This document shows positions 34,473 to 48,197 of a DNA stretch of 64,000 nt, in pieces. Position numbers and translations under genes: made by a program. Under the pieces are notes generated by a model that saw nothing but the letters and a program-made list of their open reading frames with translations, searched no databases and had not been told where the DNA came from. The DNA comes from Phyllostachys edulis (lineage: Eukaryota; Streptophyta; Magnoliopsida; Poales; Poaceae), in assembly GCA_036346405.1 (NCBI GenBank), contig CM070557.1, forward strand, positions 56,054,016 to 56,118,015. The letters run 5' to 3'. How positions within the stretch are numbered: position 1 is the first letter of the stretch; each line of letters begins with the position of its first letter.

Positions 34473-37400
34473 TGTAACATTCGATTTTTCCAAGCGCTTT
34501 TAAAATGTGTAAAATAAATTAAAACTATTTTGCTCTAGTGAGAATTCAAAGTTGGGTTACATTGGAAGGATTTGGGTTGTTGTGTCTTCTTGTTAGTGAG
34601 CTCGACAACTCTCCTCAGAACCTATCTCCTTCGGTCTTGTAGATTTAGACCTCCTTAAAAGCTTAAGACTTTGTCTTATTGGAGTATCCCTTTGTCCGTG
34701 TCTCCTTTCTTTGAACTTGGTCACTTAGATTTTTGTTGGTTTGAATCTCTTAGGATTCAAACCAATTTTCTGCTCGCACTTCTCTTAGGTTTAGATCTCT
34801 TATCGCCTGGCACTTCATAGTGCCTGATCCCTTTATTTGGACCTCTTTGTAATTTCGTGGCCCTTTTGTGTGCCTTCGCTTTTCCTAGTTCAATTGAATC
34901 TGTATTGACTTCGCTCGAGCCGAGGAGACCTCCTCGAGAGGAACTCCTTTGTGGAATGTCTCGGAACCACTCGCATGGACCTCCCTTGTATTTGATCCGT
35001 GGTCTCGACCTCCTCCCTCTCTAATCTAAGGGTCTAGACCTCTCAAGCGTTATGTCCCTTTAGAGACCTCCTATTTGTTCTCAATCGGACGGCTAGGACC
35101 TCCCCTCACCTCAATCCAATGGTTCGAGACCTCCCATGCGCTATACCCCTTAGCGACCTCCCTCTACATTCAATCCAACGATTTGGACCTGCCTTGCTTT
35201 GAATCCAAGGGATTAGACCTCCCATGCGTCTGTTCTCTCGAGGACCTCCCCTCATGACTCTTGGTCTTGGACCTCCTCTCGAGATCCAACCGCTCAGACC
35301 TCCTCGCCAGACCTCCTGTGGTGAGATCTGACCGTCAGACCCTCCCTGTCTGGACCTCCATAACCTTTAGACCTCCTGTCCTGGGCTTGGGACCTCCTAA
35401 GCCGCTTGGACCTCCCGAGGACCTCTCTTGGGTAAGACCTCCCCATTGTTGACCCGATTGTTTCAAAATTCTATCGCCCCACTTGTCGGTCTTAGTCAAC
35501 CTCATTTCTCCGCCACATAAATGTCTTAGGCATTTAATGCGTGTCTTGTCACATTTAATGCATTCAAATACGTGGTGTATACCTTGAACCTAGTCACTTA
35601 GTTGTACTCTGACATACTTCCTTGTTCCTTCTCAAAGCATCATACGTGTTCTTTTAATGTACCTTTTACCCAAGGTGGTAGTGACACCTGCCCTGACAAT
35701 CACCAACCTTTGACTTATTTTTGTGCTTATCCCTGGCACGTGTGTGTCCAGCCTTCACCTTTTGACTACGATTAGTCCAGAACCAATCACACACTACCCT
35801 TTTCACATTCGTCAACTTAGTTTCCCTTTCAGTGGCTTCCCGGGGAGAACTTTGTTGCTCACGGTTTCTCCTTTCATCCATTGCTCCTTCCTTTACTTGG
35901 TAAGCTCCTTTGATGATCTGCTCCATCCTTTGTCTTCACCAATATATCGAGCTAACCTTGTCTTTCACAGACCTTCTTTTGTGAATTTCTTCTAGAACTC
36001 TGCGGTACTCGTGTGAGGACCTCCTCTCTGAACCTTGCGCAAGCACCTCCGCCTTTGGAACCTCTCTCGCTCTCTGCTTAGGTCACATCTTCTGGATCTC
36101 CTCTAAAGACCTATTTTCCTTTGGTAAGTTAGACCTTCTCCAAGTAACCTAGTCTAAGTATAATTCTTTCTTTGTAATTGGGTTTTGGAGTTTTCTCTAG
36201 AGTTCTTTGATTCTTTAATTGGATCTTTATTTGAATCTTCTTTGAATTTGCCTTTTCAGTATATGTGTGTAGATTGTGAGGGTTCCCAAGACTCTGAGAG
36301 CTCTGAAGAAGAAGAATCTCAAAGTAGTGAGCAAGGCAAGTTGCACTTTTGAACATATTGCACCCAGTAATTCAAAGTATTATGTTCTGTTTTTAAAATA
36401 TATTGCATGCCTATGTTTATCAAGTTAATTCAATCCAGTTTAACTTTAGAGTATCCCCATTTCCTTTGTATGACCTCTGTTGTGCTTGGACCTAACACCT
36501 TGTCACCATTAAGTTAAACTTGGCTAATGCAGTAGCACAAGCCAAGAACATTTGATAAAACCTATGCTTAGTAATGCTTAGACCAAAACTATTGATTTGG
36601 GGAAATCTTTACCAACACAACCAAATAATATTTAAATGTTTTCACCATGACATTGGGTTGTCATGGAGGTATGAAAATGGTCTTTGGGTAAGCAAAGAGA
36701 ACAAACAATTGGTTTGGTAGGGCAAATTGGATTGCTTGGTTGGTGCAATGTTTATGCCTTTGGACTCTAACACAGCTAGGGTGGAGGTCCAAGGGTTAGT
36801 GAATGTTGCCCTAGTCATGTGAGGACCGGTCTTTGAGCGACCAATGCCATGCCTATAATGGGCTATGCCACAATCGTGCAGACCACATGTCTCCGAATGG
36901 GGTGTGGGACTGGTGAGTAATTTGCAAAACTCCACTACATGTTTGCTCCATTGGTGGTGTGGGAGGTCTTGTCGACTAGAGGTCTTTGATGACCCATTGT
37001 TCCCATCGGTGCAAGAGGGGCTTTCCAGGATTGCGATCCATAGGAAGGTGAAACCTTAGCAAGGAAAGGCTGTGGTGGAGTGATGCATTGTAAAAGCCTT
37101 GTCTTGAGCTCTAGATCTCTTACCTTTGGTAGTGAGAGATGGTATTGACGAATGCCAGACAAACTAGGGTACTCAAGTCGTGTGGGTAAAGTGCACAACC
37201 TCTGCGAGTTAAATCTATTCAATAGCCGTGTCCACGGTCAAGGACATCTTGGCAAAGGCCACTTGAAGTTAGATATTGATTTTGGGGTTTTCGAAATGGT
37301 TTCAAATCTGTTTTGGGATTGTTATCCCTTGGGTTTGGGCAGGAGCCTAATATCGAGGGTATCCTTCACCGCTTTTGATGATTGATATCCAACCTGAAAA

Positions 37401-38209
37401 ATTGTTTTGATATAAGGAGTATTATTTATTAAAATTTGGCTTTAAGAACATAATAATGGTACTTAAAAGAAAATTGGCTTTGTGCAAAATAACCCTATTA
37501 TGCCATCCTTGATTACCCATTATGCATGTCATATTGTTAATCCACGGGTGTAACTTGCGAGCACGGTGGTAGTGCTCACTCTTGCTCATTACAATCTTTG
37601 CCAGGAGAAGACTTTGGTAGTGATGGAGATCAAAGCAGCTAGGTTATGCCTCCAATCATTTGCTATGGCGTGTTGATGGACTTTTGTGTTATCTTTTAAC
37701 CTCTTTTTGCTTTTATGTACTTGTGTTGGGCCCAAGGCCATCCTGTAATCAACACTTAAATATTATGTTTCAATAAAGGTATGTTCGGATGTCATCACCT
37801 TTGTGCTTGTCTTTGTGAAGAGCTAGCCATGATCCTTGGGATCGCTCGGTTTCACAGGAACCTTGAGTAAATTTGAACCTCCCACCCTCACTGTGGAGTG
37901 TATGCAGGAGGTACTGAGGTGGTCTCAGACCTCCACGACCTCCTCTGGAGGCTCGTGGGAGATTTTGGGAGCCCTCTCGGTCCTCCTCATCCTCTTCTGT
38001 TTGGCTGTGGTAAAGTTCTCATGTGCTCCCGGGTTCTAAGACCCTCTCTCGGGTTGTGATCTCCTGGACCTCCAGGAGGTCTTGCTGGACCTCCTGGCAG
38101 GTCTTGAAGGTCAACCCGAGAGGTCCTTTGAGGACCTCCTGGGAGGTCCTGCTGGACTTTCCAGAGGTCCTGGAGGATCTCTCGGGAACCCTAGGATTGG
38201 GTCGTCACA
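34473..38209 (+). repeat. 3' LTR of element B
   Basis: 3,737 bp, TGTAACATTCGATTT ... GGGTCGTCACA. It is near-identical in layout to the 5' LTR, with the same GACCTCC array (about 34650-35450) and terminal palindromes (38067-38150). Confidence 0.93.
38067..38150. repeat. GACCTCC/GGAGGTC palindromes near the LTR end
   Basis: GACCTCC-A-GGAGGTC (38067-38081) and AGGACCTCC-TG-GGAGGTCCT (38131-38150) are perfect hairpins. Equivalents occur in solo LTR A (about 41298-41313) and solo LTR C (about 44512-44530). Confidence 0.85.
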
Positions 38210-41200
38210 CCAGACCTCCTCCTATTTCCAATCCAAGGGTCTAGACCTCCCTGTGCGTTATGTTCCTCCGCGGACCTCTTCTGCACGTTGATCTTGGCCG
38301 TGGACCTCCCTTTTGGAGATTCAACCACCCAGACCTCAACTCACTTTTAATCTCAACCACGGGACCTCCTTAGAAGTTCCTTGGACCTCCTGTCCAAGAC
38401 CTTCCCGTGGCTTTTAGAGAGCTGGCTTGGGACCTCCTCGCCAGACCTCCTTTGATGAGATCCTCACCGTCAGGATCTCCTTTGTTGATCCTGACCGTCA
38501 GGACCTCCCCATGTCCAGACTTCTTTTGCATGTTTGGACCTCCTTGACCTTTAGACCTCCTCGAGGACCTCTATTGTGGGTCAAGACCTCCCTATTTTGG
38601 CCCGACTGTTTCTAAATTGACTGGCCCCACCTGCCAATCTTAACCATTCTCAATTCCTCCGCCACGTTATTATATTGAGCATTTAATGCGGGTCTTGTCA
38701 CATTAAATGCATCCATATACGTGGTGTTTTACTTTGAATTGGGTCACTTAACCGCATTCTCGATATTTTTCTTTGTTCCTTCCCAAGCAACATACATTGT
38801 CCTTCCTCGTACCTTTTGCCCAGAATTGTAGTGACACCTGCCCTGCCACTACCTACCCTTGACCCATTTCTATACTTATCCTGGACTCGTGTATTTCTAG
38901 TTTTCTTCACCACTTTGACTACAACTTGTCTAAGAAATTCCACCACTCCACCTTCTCCATTTTCACCCTCTCGGCTTTGGATCAGAGGCTTTCCCGGGAG
39001 AGCTTGGTTCTTACGACCTCCCCTTTCATCCATAGCTTCTGGTCCTCGGTAAGTTCTTTGATGATCTCCTCCACTCTTGAGTTCACCACTACATTGAGTT
39101 GGTCGTGTCCCTCACAGGACCTCCTCTGGTGGGCTTCTTTTGGACTTCTGTGGCCTTTGTAAGGGGACCTCCTCCCTGGCTTTTGCGCAAGGGCTGTTCC
39201 TCAGATCTCCCTGTTTCATTGCTTACATCACACCTTTGGGGGTCTTTTGCTAAAGACCACCCTCCTCTGGTAAGTTTAGACCTCCTCCCTAAGAACCTAA
39301 TCTGGAATTTAGACCTCCCTTGCTGGTTGCGTTTTGGACTTCATCTGTGGTTCTTTTGGTTTTTCTTATTGCTCTCAATTGGATCTTTATTTGAACCTTC
39401 TTTGAATTTGCTCTTTCATACGTGTAGATCGTGAAGACTCCAGGGAGTCTGAGTGTACTGAAGAGGAGGATTCTCAGAGTAGTGAGCAAGGCAAGTTGCA
39501 CTCTTGATCATATTGCACCCAGTAATTTAAACTAATTATGTTCTGTTTTAATGTGTACTGCATGCTTATTTTTATCAAGTTAGTTCAATACCAGTTTTAA
39601 CTTCATAGTTACACCTATTTCCTTTATATGACCTCTCGTTGATTTTGGATTTGAACATATTGTCGCCATTAGGTCAAACTTGGCTAATCTTGCAAGAGTA
39701 TGAACCAATATCATTTGAAAAACATGTGCTTAGTTATGCTTAGACCAAAATTGTTGTTTTGGGGAAATCTTTACCAACATGACCAAGAACTGTTTTGAAT
39801 GTTTTAACCATGACATTGGGTTGTCATGGAGGTATGAAAGTATTCTTTGGGGAAGCAAAGTTAATGAAAATGGATTTAGACTGGGGCGAATTGGTTGGCT
39901 TGGTTGGTGCAAGTTTATGCGCGGGATCGTGCCTTTATGGTAGATCGATGCCCTTGGGTTTGTGGAAGTCGCCCTAGTCATTTGAGGACCGGTCTTTGAG
40001 CGACCAATGCCATGCCCATAATGGGCTATGCCACAATCGTGCAGCCACATGTCTCCAGAATGGGGCGTGGGACCTGGCTGAGTAATTTGCAAAACTCCAC
40101 TACATGCTGCTCCATTGGAGGTGTGGGAGGTCTTGTTGGCTAAATGTCTTTTATGACCTATTGTTCCCACTAGGTGCAAGAGGGGGCTTTCTGCCGGATT
40201 GCGATCCATAGGAAGGTGAAACCTTAGCAAGGAAAGGCTGTGGTGGAGCAATGCATTGTAAAGGCCTTGTCATGAGCTCTAGATCTCTTACCTTTGGAAG
40301 TGAGAGGTGGTATTGACGAATGCCGGACAAACTAGAGTACTCATGTCGTGTGGGTAAAGTGCACAACCTCTGCAGAGTTAAATCTATTCGAATAGCCGTG
40401 TCCACGGTCATGGACGTCTTGGCAAAGGCCACTTGAAGTTAGATGTTGGATTTGGGGTTTCGAAATGTTTGCTAAAAGCTGCTTTTGGGATTTTATCCCA
40501 TGGGTTTGGGCGAGGAGCCTAATGTCGGAGGGTATCCTTCACCAATTCGTTGATGAATGCTACTCAACTGAAAAACTGCTTTGCTAAATGAATTTTAGCT
40601 ATTAAAGATCTGCTTTGGAACTTAATAATGGTATTTGAAAGAAAATTGGCTTTGTGCAAAATAACCATATTATGCCATCCTTTGATTATCCATCTATGCA
40701 TGTCATGTTGCTAACCCACGGGTGTAACTTGCGAGCACGGTTGTTGTGCTCACTCTTGCTCATTGCAATCTTTGCCAGGAGAAGATACTGTCAGCGAAGA
40801 AGATCAAAGCAGCTAGGTTATGCCCTCCAGTCAGCTGCCTGTGGCGTGTTGATGGACCCTTTTGGTTTCTTTTGTTTTCATGTATTTATGTTTGGCCCAA
40901 GGCCATCTTGTAAACAACCTTGTAAATGTTTTGTTTGAATAAAGGTGTGTTCTGGATGTCACCACCAATGTGTTTGTGCTGTGAAGAGCTAGCCATGATC
41001 CTTGGGACTAGCTCAAGTTTCACAGAGGACCTTGGAGCGAGCTCGGCCCACCATGTCCTCATGAAGGGATGAACATGTGGGGTTACAGGTGGTCCTGCAC
41101 CTCCACGACCTCCTCTGGAGGGTTGTGGGAGGTCTTGGCACGCCCTCGGACCTCCTCGCTTGTTTCTCGTGGGGACATAGCAGTCGTGGGTGCTCCTCGG

Positions 41201-41373
41201 TTCAAAGACTCTCTCTCGGGTCATGTTCTCTGGACCTCCAGGAGGTCTTGCCGACCTCCCGGTGGTCTTGAGTGGGCTGTCCGAGAAGGTCCTTATGGAC
41301 CTCCCAGGAGGTCTGATGGACTTTCCAGAGGTCCTGGAGGATCTCTCGGGTGCCCTAGGATTGGGTCGTCACA

Positions 41374-43381
41374 CCTTCGGTCCCGGGGATGCCCAGGGCA
41401 TCCACTTCCCACACCAAGACCCCCTCATCATTTCCGCTACCATCGCGAACTTCGAAGTCAGACGGGTCCTGGTGGATGGCGGGAGTTCCGCCGACCTTTT
41501 GTTTGGAGATGCCTTCGACAAAATGATGATCCCTGCGGGCCGCTTGTCGCCCCCGGGCATACCCCTCGTAGGCTTCGGGGGAAGACGGGTGACGGCGTCA
41601 GGACAGATTGATCTGGCCGTCACATTCGGCAATGGCCCCGCTGCGCGCACGGAAACCATCACCTTCGACGTGGTCGACATGCCATACCAGTACAATGCCA
41701 TTTTAGGCCGCGCAACATTGAACGCCTTTGGGGCGGTCGCCCACCACAACTACATCTGTATGAAGATCCCCACCCAGGGAGGCGTCATCACCGTGCGAGG
41801 CGACCAAGACCTCGCAAGGCAAACCGAGTTGGCCATCGACCCCTTCGCCCGCCATGTGCATACGGTCGCGTAATCTGATCGCCCGCGAGTAACCTTCGCA
41901 AATGGGCCCCAAGGGCCAAGCCGAAGGGCCAGTTGGAGAAAGTCGCCCTGGAGGATGCATCACCGAAAAATCAGAGCCACAGGGGCGGAGCTTCCCACAC
42001 GAGCGCGACGCCATCCTCGGTGTGCCGGACCAACTCCGATATTTTTGCATGGTGCCAAGGACATTCGAGCGTGGCCCGCAAAACCATGGAGCATCGCCGC
42101 TCTCCGGACCGGCTTACACCGAAGAAGCAAAAGTCGCGCGCAAGATGACGCCGAGCGCTCTGTGCCGCCAAGGTCGAAATAGCAAAGCTCCTCAAGGCAG
42201 GGGTTGTCAGGGAGATCAAGCACTCGGAGTGGCTAGCAAACCCGGTCTTGGTCCAAAAGAGCACGGCAAATGGCGTATGTGCGTCGACTTCACAGACCTG
42301 AACAAGCCCTCCCCTAAGGATGACTTCCCGTTACCTCGCATAGACCAGCTGGTGGATGCTACCTCCGGCTGCGAACTCATGAGTTTCCTCGACGCATACT
42401 CCGGGTACCATCAAATCTTCATGGCCAAAGAGGACGAAGCGAAGACGGCCTTTATAACACCAATCGGGACCTTCTGCTTCCGCAGAATGCCCTTCGGCCT
42501 CAAAAACGCCGGGGCAACTTTCACACGGCTCATCACCAAAGTGCTGGCGGAGCAGTTGGGGCGTAACGTCGAAGCCTACGTCGATGACATCGTGGTGAAA
42601 AGCAAGCTCGCCTGCTCTCACGCAAAAGACCTCCAGGAGACATTTGGAAACCTCAGGAGGGAGGGAATCAAGCTAAACCCCGACAAGTGTGCCTTCGGGG
42701 TCAAGGCCGACAAGTTACTAGGCTTCCTCGTTTCTGAAAGGGGCATCGAGGCCAACCCGGAGAAAATCCAGGCCATCCAGGAAATGGAGCCTCGCAAGAC
42801 CGCTGGTCTGGCAACGACCGACGCCTCGCGACCCTCGGTCACCGCTTGTCCCGGTCGGTGAGCAGACTCGCCTTTCTTCAAAACCCTTCGTAGGGGAGCT
42901 GCTTTACTTGACCGAGGTTCGCCAGAGCGCTTTCAGACCTCAAGGGTACTTAAACCAGCTCCTGCTTAACAAGTCCGAAGCCCAGCGCAGCTCCTCTTGT
43001 ACCTCGCCGCCTCAACGGCGGCAATACATGGTTTCGTGCAAGAAGATGATGGGCAGCGGCACGTACTACGTTTCAAGCACTCCAAAGGCGCCAAGGTTCG
43101 TTATAATCAATTGGAAAAGCTCACAGACGCTTCTACTCATGGCCTCGCGCAAGCTCCGCCACTACTTCCTGGCACATCCCATTGTTGTACCAACATCCTA
43201 CCCTCTGGCGTTTATGCTCCGCAACAAAGATGCGACCGGGCGCGTTGGCAAGTGGGCGGCAGAACTCGCACCCTTCGACATCACCTTCGCGCCCCGCACG
43301 ACCATCAAATCCCAGTCCTTGGCGGATTTCGTCGCCGAATGGACCCCCCCTAAGCGGAGGACCGCCTCGCGGAGCAGCTAG
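41374..43381 (+). pseudogene. Tat-lineage pol, part 1: protease, reverse transcriptase, RNase H
   Basis: The frame resumes right after solo LTR A. Protease has VLVDGGSSADLLFG at about 41465-41510. One open frame runs to 41873. RT is at about 42240-42800 (KWRMCVDFTDLNK, FLDAYSGYHQIFM, FGLKNAGATFTRL and the catalytic AYVDDIVVKSK). RNase H follows with shifts at about 42920-43370, ending in SLADFVAEWTPP, the linker to the second RNase H. A frameshift lies near 41900-42180 and another near 42830. Catalytic motifs themselves are intact. Confidence 0.88.
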
Positions 43382-43800
43382 ACGCACCATGGACCGTCCA
43401 CACAGACGGATTGTGGTGCGCAGCAGGAGCAGGCGCAGCGGCTATACTGGTCGCCCCAGATGGACGGAGCATGTCATATGCAGCACGCCTCGACTTCCCC
43501 ACAACTAACAATGTCATGCGTACGAGGCTCTCTTCGCTGACTCCGCAGTTAAGGCACTGGGCGCCAAACGCGTCATAGTCAAGAGCGACTCCCGCCTCAT
43601 GGAGGGCCACTTCGACAAGAGCTTCGTCACCAGAGACCTCGAAATGGCACGATACACGAAGGTCGCAGAAGCCGCATGAAGTCACTTCCTCGGCATCACC
43701 ATACAAGCAATCCCACGGGGCAACAACGAAGCAGCAGATCGACTCGCCAAGGCGGCGAGCGCAAGGGATCGCCCCAAGCCCGAAATCTTCTACGAGGTGC
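43382..43800 (+). pseudogene. Tat-lineage pol, part 2: second (archaeal-type) RNase H
   Basis: A frame containing WTVHTDG, GAGAAAILVAPDGRSM and YAARLDFPTTNN follows the first RNase H. In plants a second RNase H between RNase H and integrase is the hallmark of the Tat lineage. The frame is shifted after about 43510; later parts (KSDSRLMEGHF-like, EAADRLAKAASA) are in other frames. Confidence 0.75.
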
Positions 43801-44452
43801 TACGCACCCCCTCGGCGTTGCCAGAGGAGTCCTGCGCATCCCCGGAAGCACAAGGGGCTGAGCTCCAAACAGCCGACCTGGCATTAGGCCGAGGGACCCG
43901 CGGCTGTCTCCGCTGGTCGACGGCAGTTATGCGAGCCGATCATCGCCTACCTCCAAGGTGAAGAGCGAAGATTCGCTCGAGGCACGAAGACTCAAGCATC
44001 GCTCCAAACTACCGCATCATCAATGGCGACCAGTACAAGGGGGGTGTGCACCCATTTCTCCGGTCGCGATCGCACCAAGAAGGAGGGACTCTTGAAGCAT
44101 ATCCATGAGGAGATCATGAGCGCACCAAGCTCCCCAAGCATCGCCGCAAAGGCCTTTCGCCAGGCTCAGATATTAACAAAGACTCGACGCCCAGGACCTC
44201 ATTCGGCATTACCAAGGCTGCCAATGGGCTAGTCACATTTCGAAGGCGCCCGCATTGCCCTCCAAATTCTACCCCGTCGTCTCCTTCTTCAAGCGATGGG
44301 GATGGAAATCATAGGCCCCTTCCCGGCTGCAAGGTGCAGCCTCCGGTTCGCCTTTGTCGCCATAGAATACTTCTCCAGATGGGTGGAGGCGGAGCCCGTC
44401 ACCAAAATCACGACCGTGGCCGCCCAGAAATTTGCATGGAGGAACATCATCT

Positions 44453-47400
44453 TGTGACGACCCAACTCTAGGGCACCGAGAGGTCCTCCATGACCTCTGG
44501 AAAGTCCACCAGGACCTCCCAGGAGGTCCATAAAGGACCTCTCGGACAGTCCACCAAGACCTCCCAGAGGTTCAAAGAAGACCTCCCGAGGTCCAGGAGG
44601 ACATGATCCGAGAGAGAGTCTTAGAACCAGGGAGCACCCACGACCTGCCATAGCCACACTTAGGAACAAACGAGGAGGTCCGAGGGCTCACCAAGACCAC
44701 CCACGACCCTTCAGAGGAGGTCGTGGAGATCTGGGACTTCCTCAGAACCTCACACGCTCATCCCTTTGTGAGGACATAGAGGTCGGAGCCCGCTCCAGGG
44801 TCCTCTGTGAAACTCGAGCTAGTCCCAAGGATCATGGCTAGCTCTTCACAGCACAAACACATTGGTGGTGACATCCAGAATACACCTTTATATAAGCAAA
44901 ACATTTACAAGGTTGTTTACAAGGTGGCCTTGGGCCAAACATAAATACATAAAAGCAAAAGAACTCAAAAGGGTCCATCAACACGCCACAGCAAATGACC
45001 GAGGGCACAACCTAGTCGCTTTGATCTTCTTCATCGACAATCTTCTCACGCAAAGATTGCAATGAGCAAGAGTGAGCACAACAACCGTGCTCGCAAGTTA
45101 CACCGTGGGTTAGCAACATGACATGCATAGATGGATAATCAAAGGATGGCATAATATGGTTATTTTGCACAAAGCCAATTTTCTTTCAAATACCATTACT
45201 AAGTTCCAAAGCAGATCTTTAATAGCTAAAATTCATTTAGCAAAGCGCTTTTTCGGTTGAGTAGCATTCATCAACGAATTGGTAAAGGATACCCTCCTGA
45301 CATTAGGCTCCCTGCCCAAACCCATGGGATAAAATCCCAAAAACAGTTTTAGCAAACATTTGTGGAAACCCCAAATCCAACATCTAACTTCAAGTGGCCT
45401 TTGCCAAGACGTCCATGACCGTGGACACGGCTATTCAATAGATTTAACTCGCAGAGGTTGTGCACTTTACCCACACGACATGAGTACTCTAGTTTGTCCC
45501 AAGATTCGTCAATGCCACCTCTCACTTCCAAAGGTAAGAGATCTAGAGCTCATGACAAGGCCTTTACAATGCATTGCTCCACCACGCCTCTCCTTGCTAA
45601 GGTTTCACCTCTGTGGATAGCAATCCCATGGAAGCCCTTCTTGCACTAGTAGGAATAAGGGTTATAAAAGACCATTGGCCAAACAAGACCTCCCACACCT
45701 CCAATGGAGCAAAGATATGGTAGAATTTTGCAAATTAATCACCAGTCCCACGCCCCATTCTCGAGACATGTGGTTGCACGATTGTGGCATAGCCCATTAT
45801 AGGCATGGCATTGGTCGCTCAAAGACCGGTCCTCACATGACTAGGGCAACTTCCACAAACCCTGGACCTCCACCTTAGCCAGATAGAGTCCGTGCATAAA
45901 CATTGCACCACCAAGCAAACCAATTTGCCCAGTCAAAAACCCATTTTCATTTTCTTTGCTTACCCAAAGAACACTTTCATACCTCCATGACATCCCAATG
46001 TCATGGTGAAAACATTTAAAACATTATTTGGTCATGTTGGTAAAGATTTCTCCAAATCAATAAGTTTGATCTAAGCATAACTAAGCACATGTTTTTAAAT
46101 GATCTTAGCTCACACTACTGCATCAACCAAGTTTGACCTAATGGTGACAATAAGCTCAATCCAAAATCAACAGGGGTCATACAAAGGAAATGGGTATAAC
46201 TATGAAGTTAAAATTGGTATTGAACTATCTTGATAGAAATAGGCATGCAGTACATGTTAAAACAGGACATAAATAATTTGAATTACTGGGTGCAATATGA
46301 TCAAAAGTGTAACTTGCCTTGCTCACTATCCCGTGAATCCTCCTCTTGAAGACACTCGACTCCTAGAGTCTTCACGATCTACACGTATGAAGGAGCAATT
46401 TCAAAGAAGGTTCAAATGAAGATCCAACAAAGATCCAAATAAAGAATCAAGAGAACTCCAGAGAAATCTCAAAAACCCAATTAACAGAAGAGTATTGTAT
46501 TTATATTAGGTTCTTTTGGAGAAGGTCTAGCTTACTAGAGAAAAAGGGGTCTTTAGAAAAAGGCCCCAAAGGTGTGACCTAAGAAGCGGGCAAAGAGGTC
46601 CCGAGGCAATGGTGCTTGCACAAGGTCTAGAGAGGAGGTCCTCACCCGAGCACCATAGAAATCCTAAAAGAAGTGCACAAGAGAAGGTCCCGTGAAGGAC
46701 ATGACCACTTCGGTGTAGTGGTGAACTCAAGAGTGGAGGAGATCATCAAAGAACTTACCAAGGGCAAGAAGCTATGGATGAAAGGGAGGTCGAAGAACCA
46801 AGCTCTCCTGGAAGGCCTCGATCCAAAACCGAGAGGGTGAAAATGGAGAAGGTGGAGTGGTGGAATTTCTTAGACAAGTTGTAGTCAAAGTGGTGAAGAA
46901 AACTAGAAATACACGAGTCCAAGATAAGTATAGAAATGGGTCAAGGGTAGGTAGTGGCGGGCGGTGTCACTACAATTCAGGCAAAAGGTACGAGGAAGGA
47001 CAATGTATGTTGCTTGGGAAGGAACAAAGAAAATGTCGAGTACGGTTAAGTGACCCAATTCAAAGTAAACACCACGATATGGATGCATTTAATGTGACAA
47101 GACCGCATTAAATGCTCAATATAATAACATGGCGGAGGAATTGAGAATGGTTAAGACTGGTAGGTGGGGCCACTCAATTTAGAAACAGTCGGGTCAAAAT
47201 AGGGAGGTCTTGCCCCGCAGGAGAGGTCCTTGAGGAGGTCCGAAGGCTAGGAGGTCCTGATGTACACCAAGGAGGTCCGAACGTGGGGAGGTCCTGACGG
47301 TCAGGATCAACAAAGGAGATCCTGACGGTTAGGATCTCATCAAAGGAGGTCTGGCGAGGAGGTCCCGAGCCAGGTTTAAGAGGCCACGGGGATGTCTCGG

Positions 47401-48197
47401 ATAGGAGGTCCAGGAACTTCACGAAATCCGTGGTTGAGATTAAAGGCAAGTTGAGGTCGGACGGTTGGATCTCCGAGAGGAGGTCCAACGACCAAGATCA
47501 ACGCGAAGGGGAGGTCCCCAAAGAGAAAAGATGCACGGGAGGTCCGGGCCTTGATTCAAAGTGAGGAGGTCCAAACCGCTGGATTCAAAACAAAGGGGAG
47601 GTCCACGAAGGGACATAATGCATGGAAGGTCTGGAACTTTGGATTGGAAATGGGAGGAGGTCTGGACCGCCAGATCAAGTACAAGGGAGGTCCTTTCGGC
47701 CAAGAAAGGATATCAAGGGGGTTTATATGAATTCAGGAGGTCCGCAGGCGAACAAGAAGCTCACTGGAACACACGGAGGTCCCAATGAAAAGAGGTCTGG
47801 GCATAGAGAGGTGCCCAGACAGCAAGAGGTTTAGACTTAAGAGAAGTTTGTACAGAAAAGAGGTCTGAACCCTAAGAGATTCAAACCAACAGAGAGGTCC
47901 AAGTGACCAATTTCAAAAGAAAAAGCCCGACGTAAGGATACGTCCAGGCCAAAGAAGGTTTAAGCCTTACGGGAGGCTTAACCTCACGTGCCATCGGGAG
48001 GTCTAGACCACAGAGGAGGTCTAAACCTACACAACCAAAGAAGATATGCTAAGGGAGGTCTCTCAAGGCACACCAAAAGGAGGTCTCAAAGAACTCAAAC
48101 CTCTCCAACCGAACCAAACTTGTAATTCTCATTAAAATAAAATAGCTTTAATTTATTTTACACATTTAAAAAGGATTTAGAAAATCAGAATGTTACA
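44453..48197 (-). mobile_element. Solo LTR C of the Tekay-like family, reversed
   Basis: On the minus strand it starts TGTAACATTCTGATTTTC at 48197 and ends GAGTTGGGTCGTCACA at 44453. At 3,745 bp it equals the other LTRs of this family. Flanks CATCT (44448-44452) and CATTT (48198-48202) are a one-mismatch duplication, and flanking Tat integrase reads across it. It is closer to LTR A than to B near its start. It carries the GGAGGTC array (about 47190-48090 and 44480-44730). No internal region is present. Confidence 0.88.
47190..48090 (-). repeat. Dense GACCTCC heptamer array (solo LTR C, seen as GGAGGTC)
   Basis: GGAGGTC or GAGGTC occurs every 15-60 bp across about 900 bp, matching the array in element B in orientation relative to the LTR. 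Confidence 0.8.

Larger units (their letters stand above)
25769..38209 (+). mobile_element. Complete Tekay-like chromovirus B (Ty3/gypsy), 12.4 kb
   Basis: Two LTRs (25769-29498 and 34473-38209) enclose gag-pol. The duplication CCAGA is exact (25764-25768 and 38210-38214). The primer-binding site (29504-29515) fits initiator-Met tRNA, and a purine tract precedes the 3' LTR. Domain order is gag, zinc knuckle, protease, RT, RNase H, integrase and chromodomain, with very long LTRs, as in Tekay/Del-type chromoviruses. Coding parts are full of small indels. It sits inside solo LTR A. Confidence 0.93.
25141..41373 (+). mobile_element. Solo LTR A of the Tekay-like family, split by element B
   Basis: The two parts (25141-25768 and 38215-41373) together equal one LTR of about 3.8 kb, matching LTR C and the LTRs of B. 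The left end is decayed (AGAACATCTTGAATTTC against TGTAACATTCTGATTTTTC); the right end is intact (GGATTGGGTCGTCACA). Flanks are CCATC (25136-25140) and CCTTC (41374-41378), a duplication with one mismatch, and they rejoin the Tat protease reading frame. No internal region belongs to this copy, so it is a solo LTR, presumably left by recombination between two LTRs. Confidence 0.85.

Noticed and set aside
44453..48197. Possible second complete Tekay-like element in reverse
   Set aside because: There is no internal gag-pol and only one LTR length, so it is a solo LTR.
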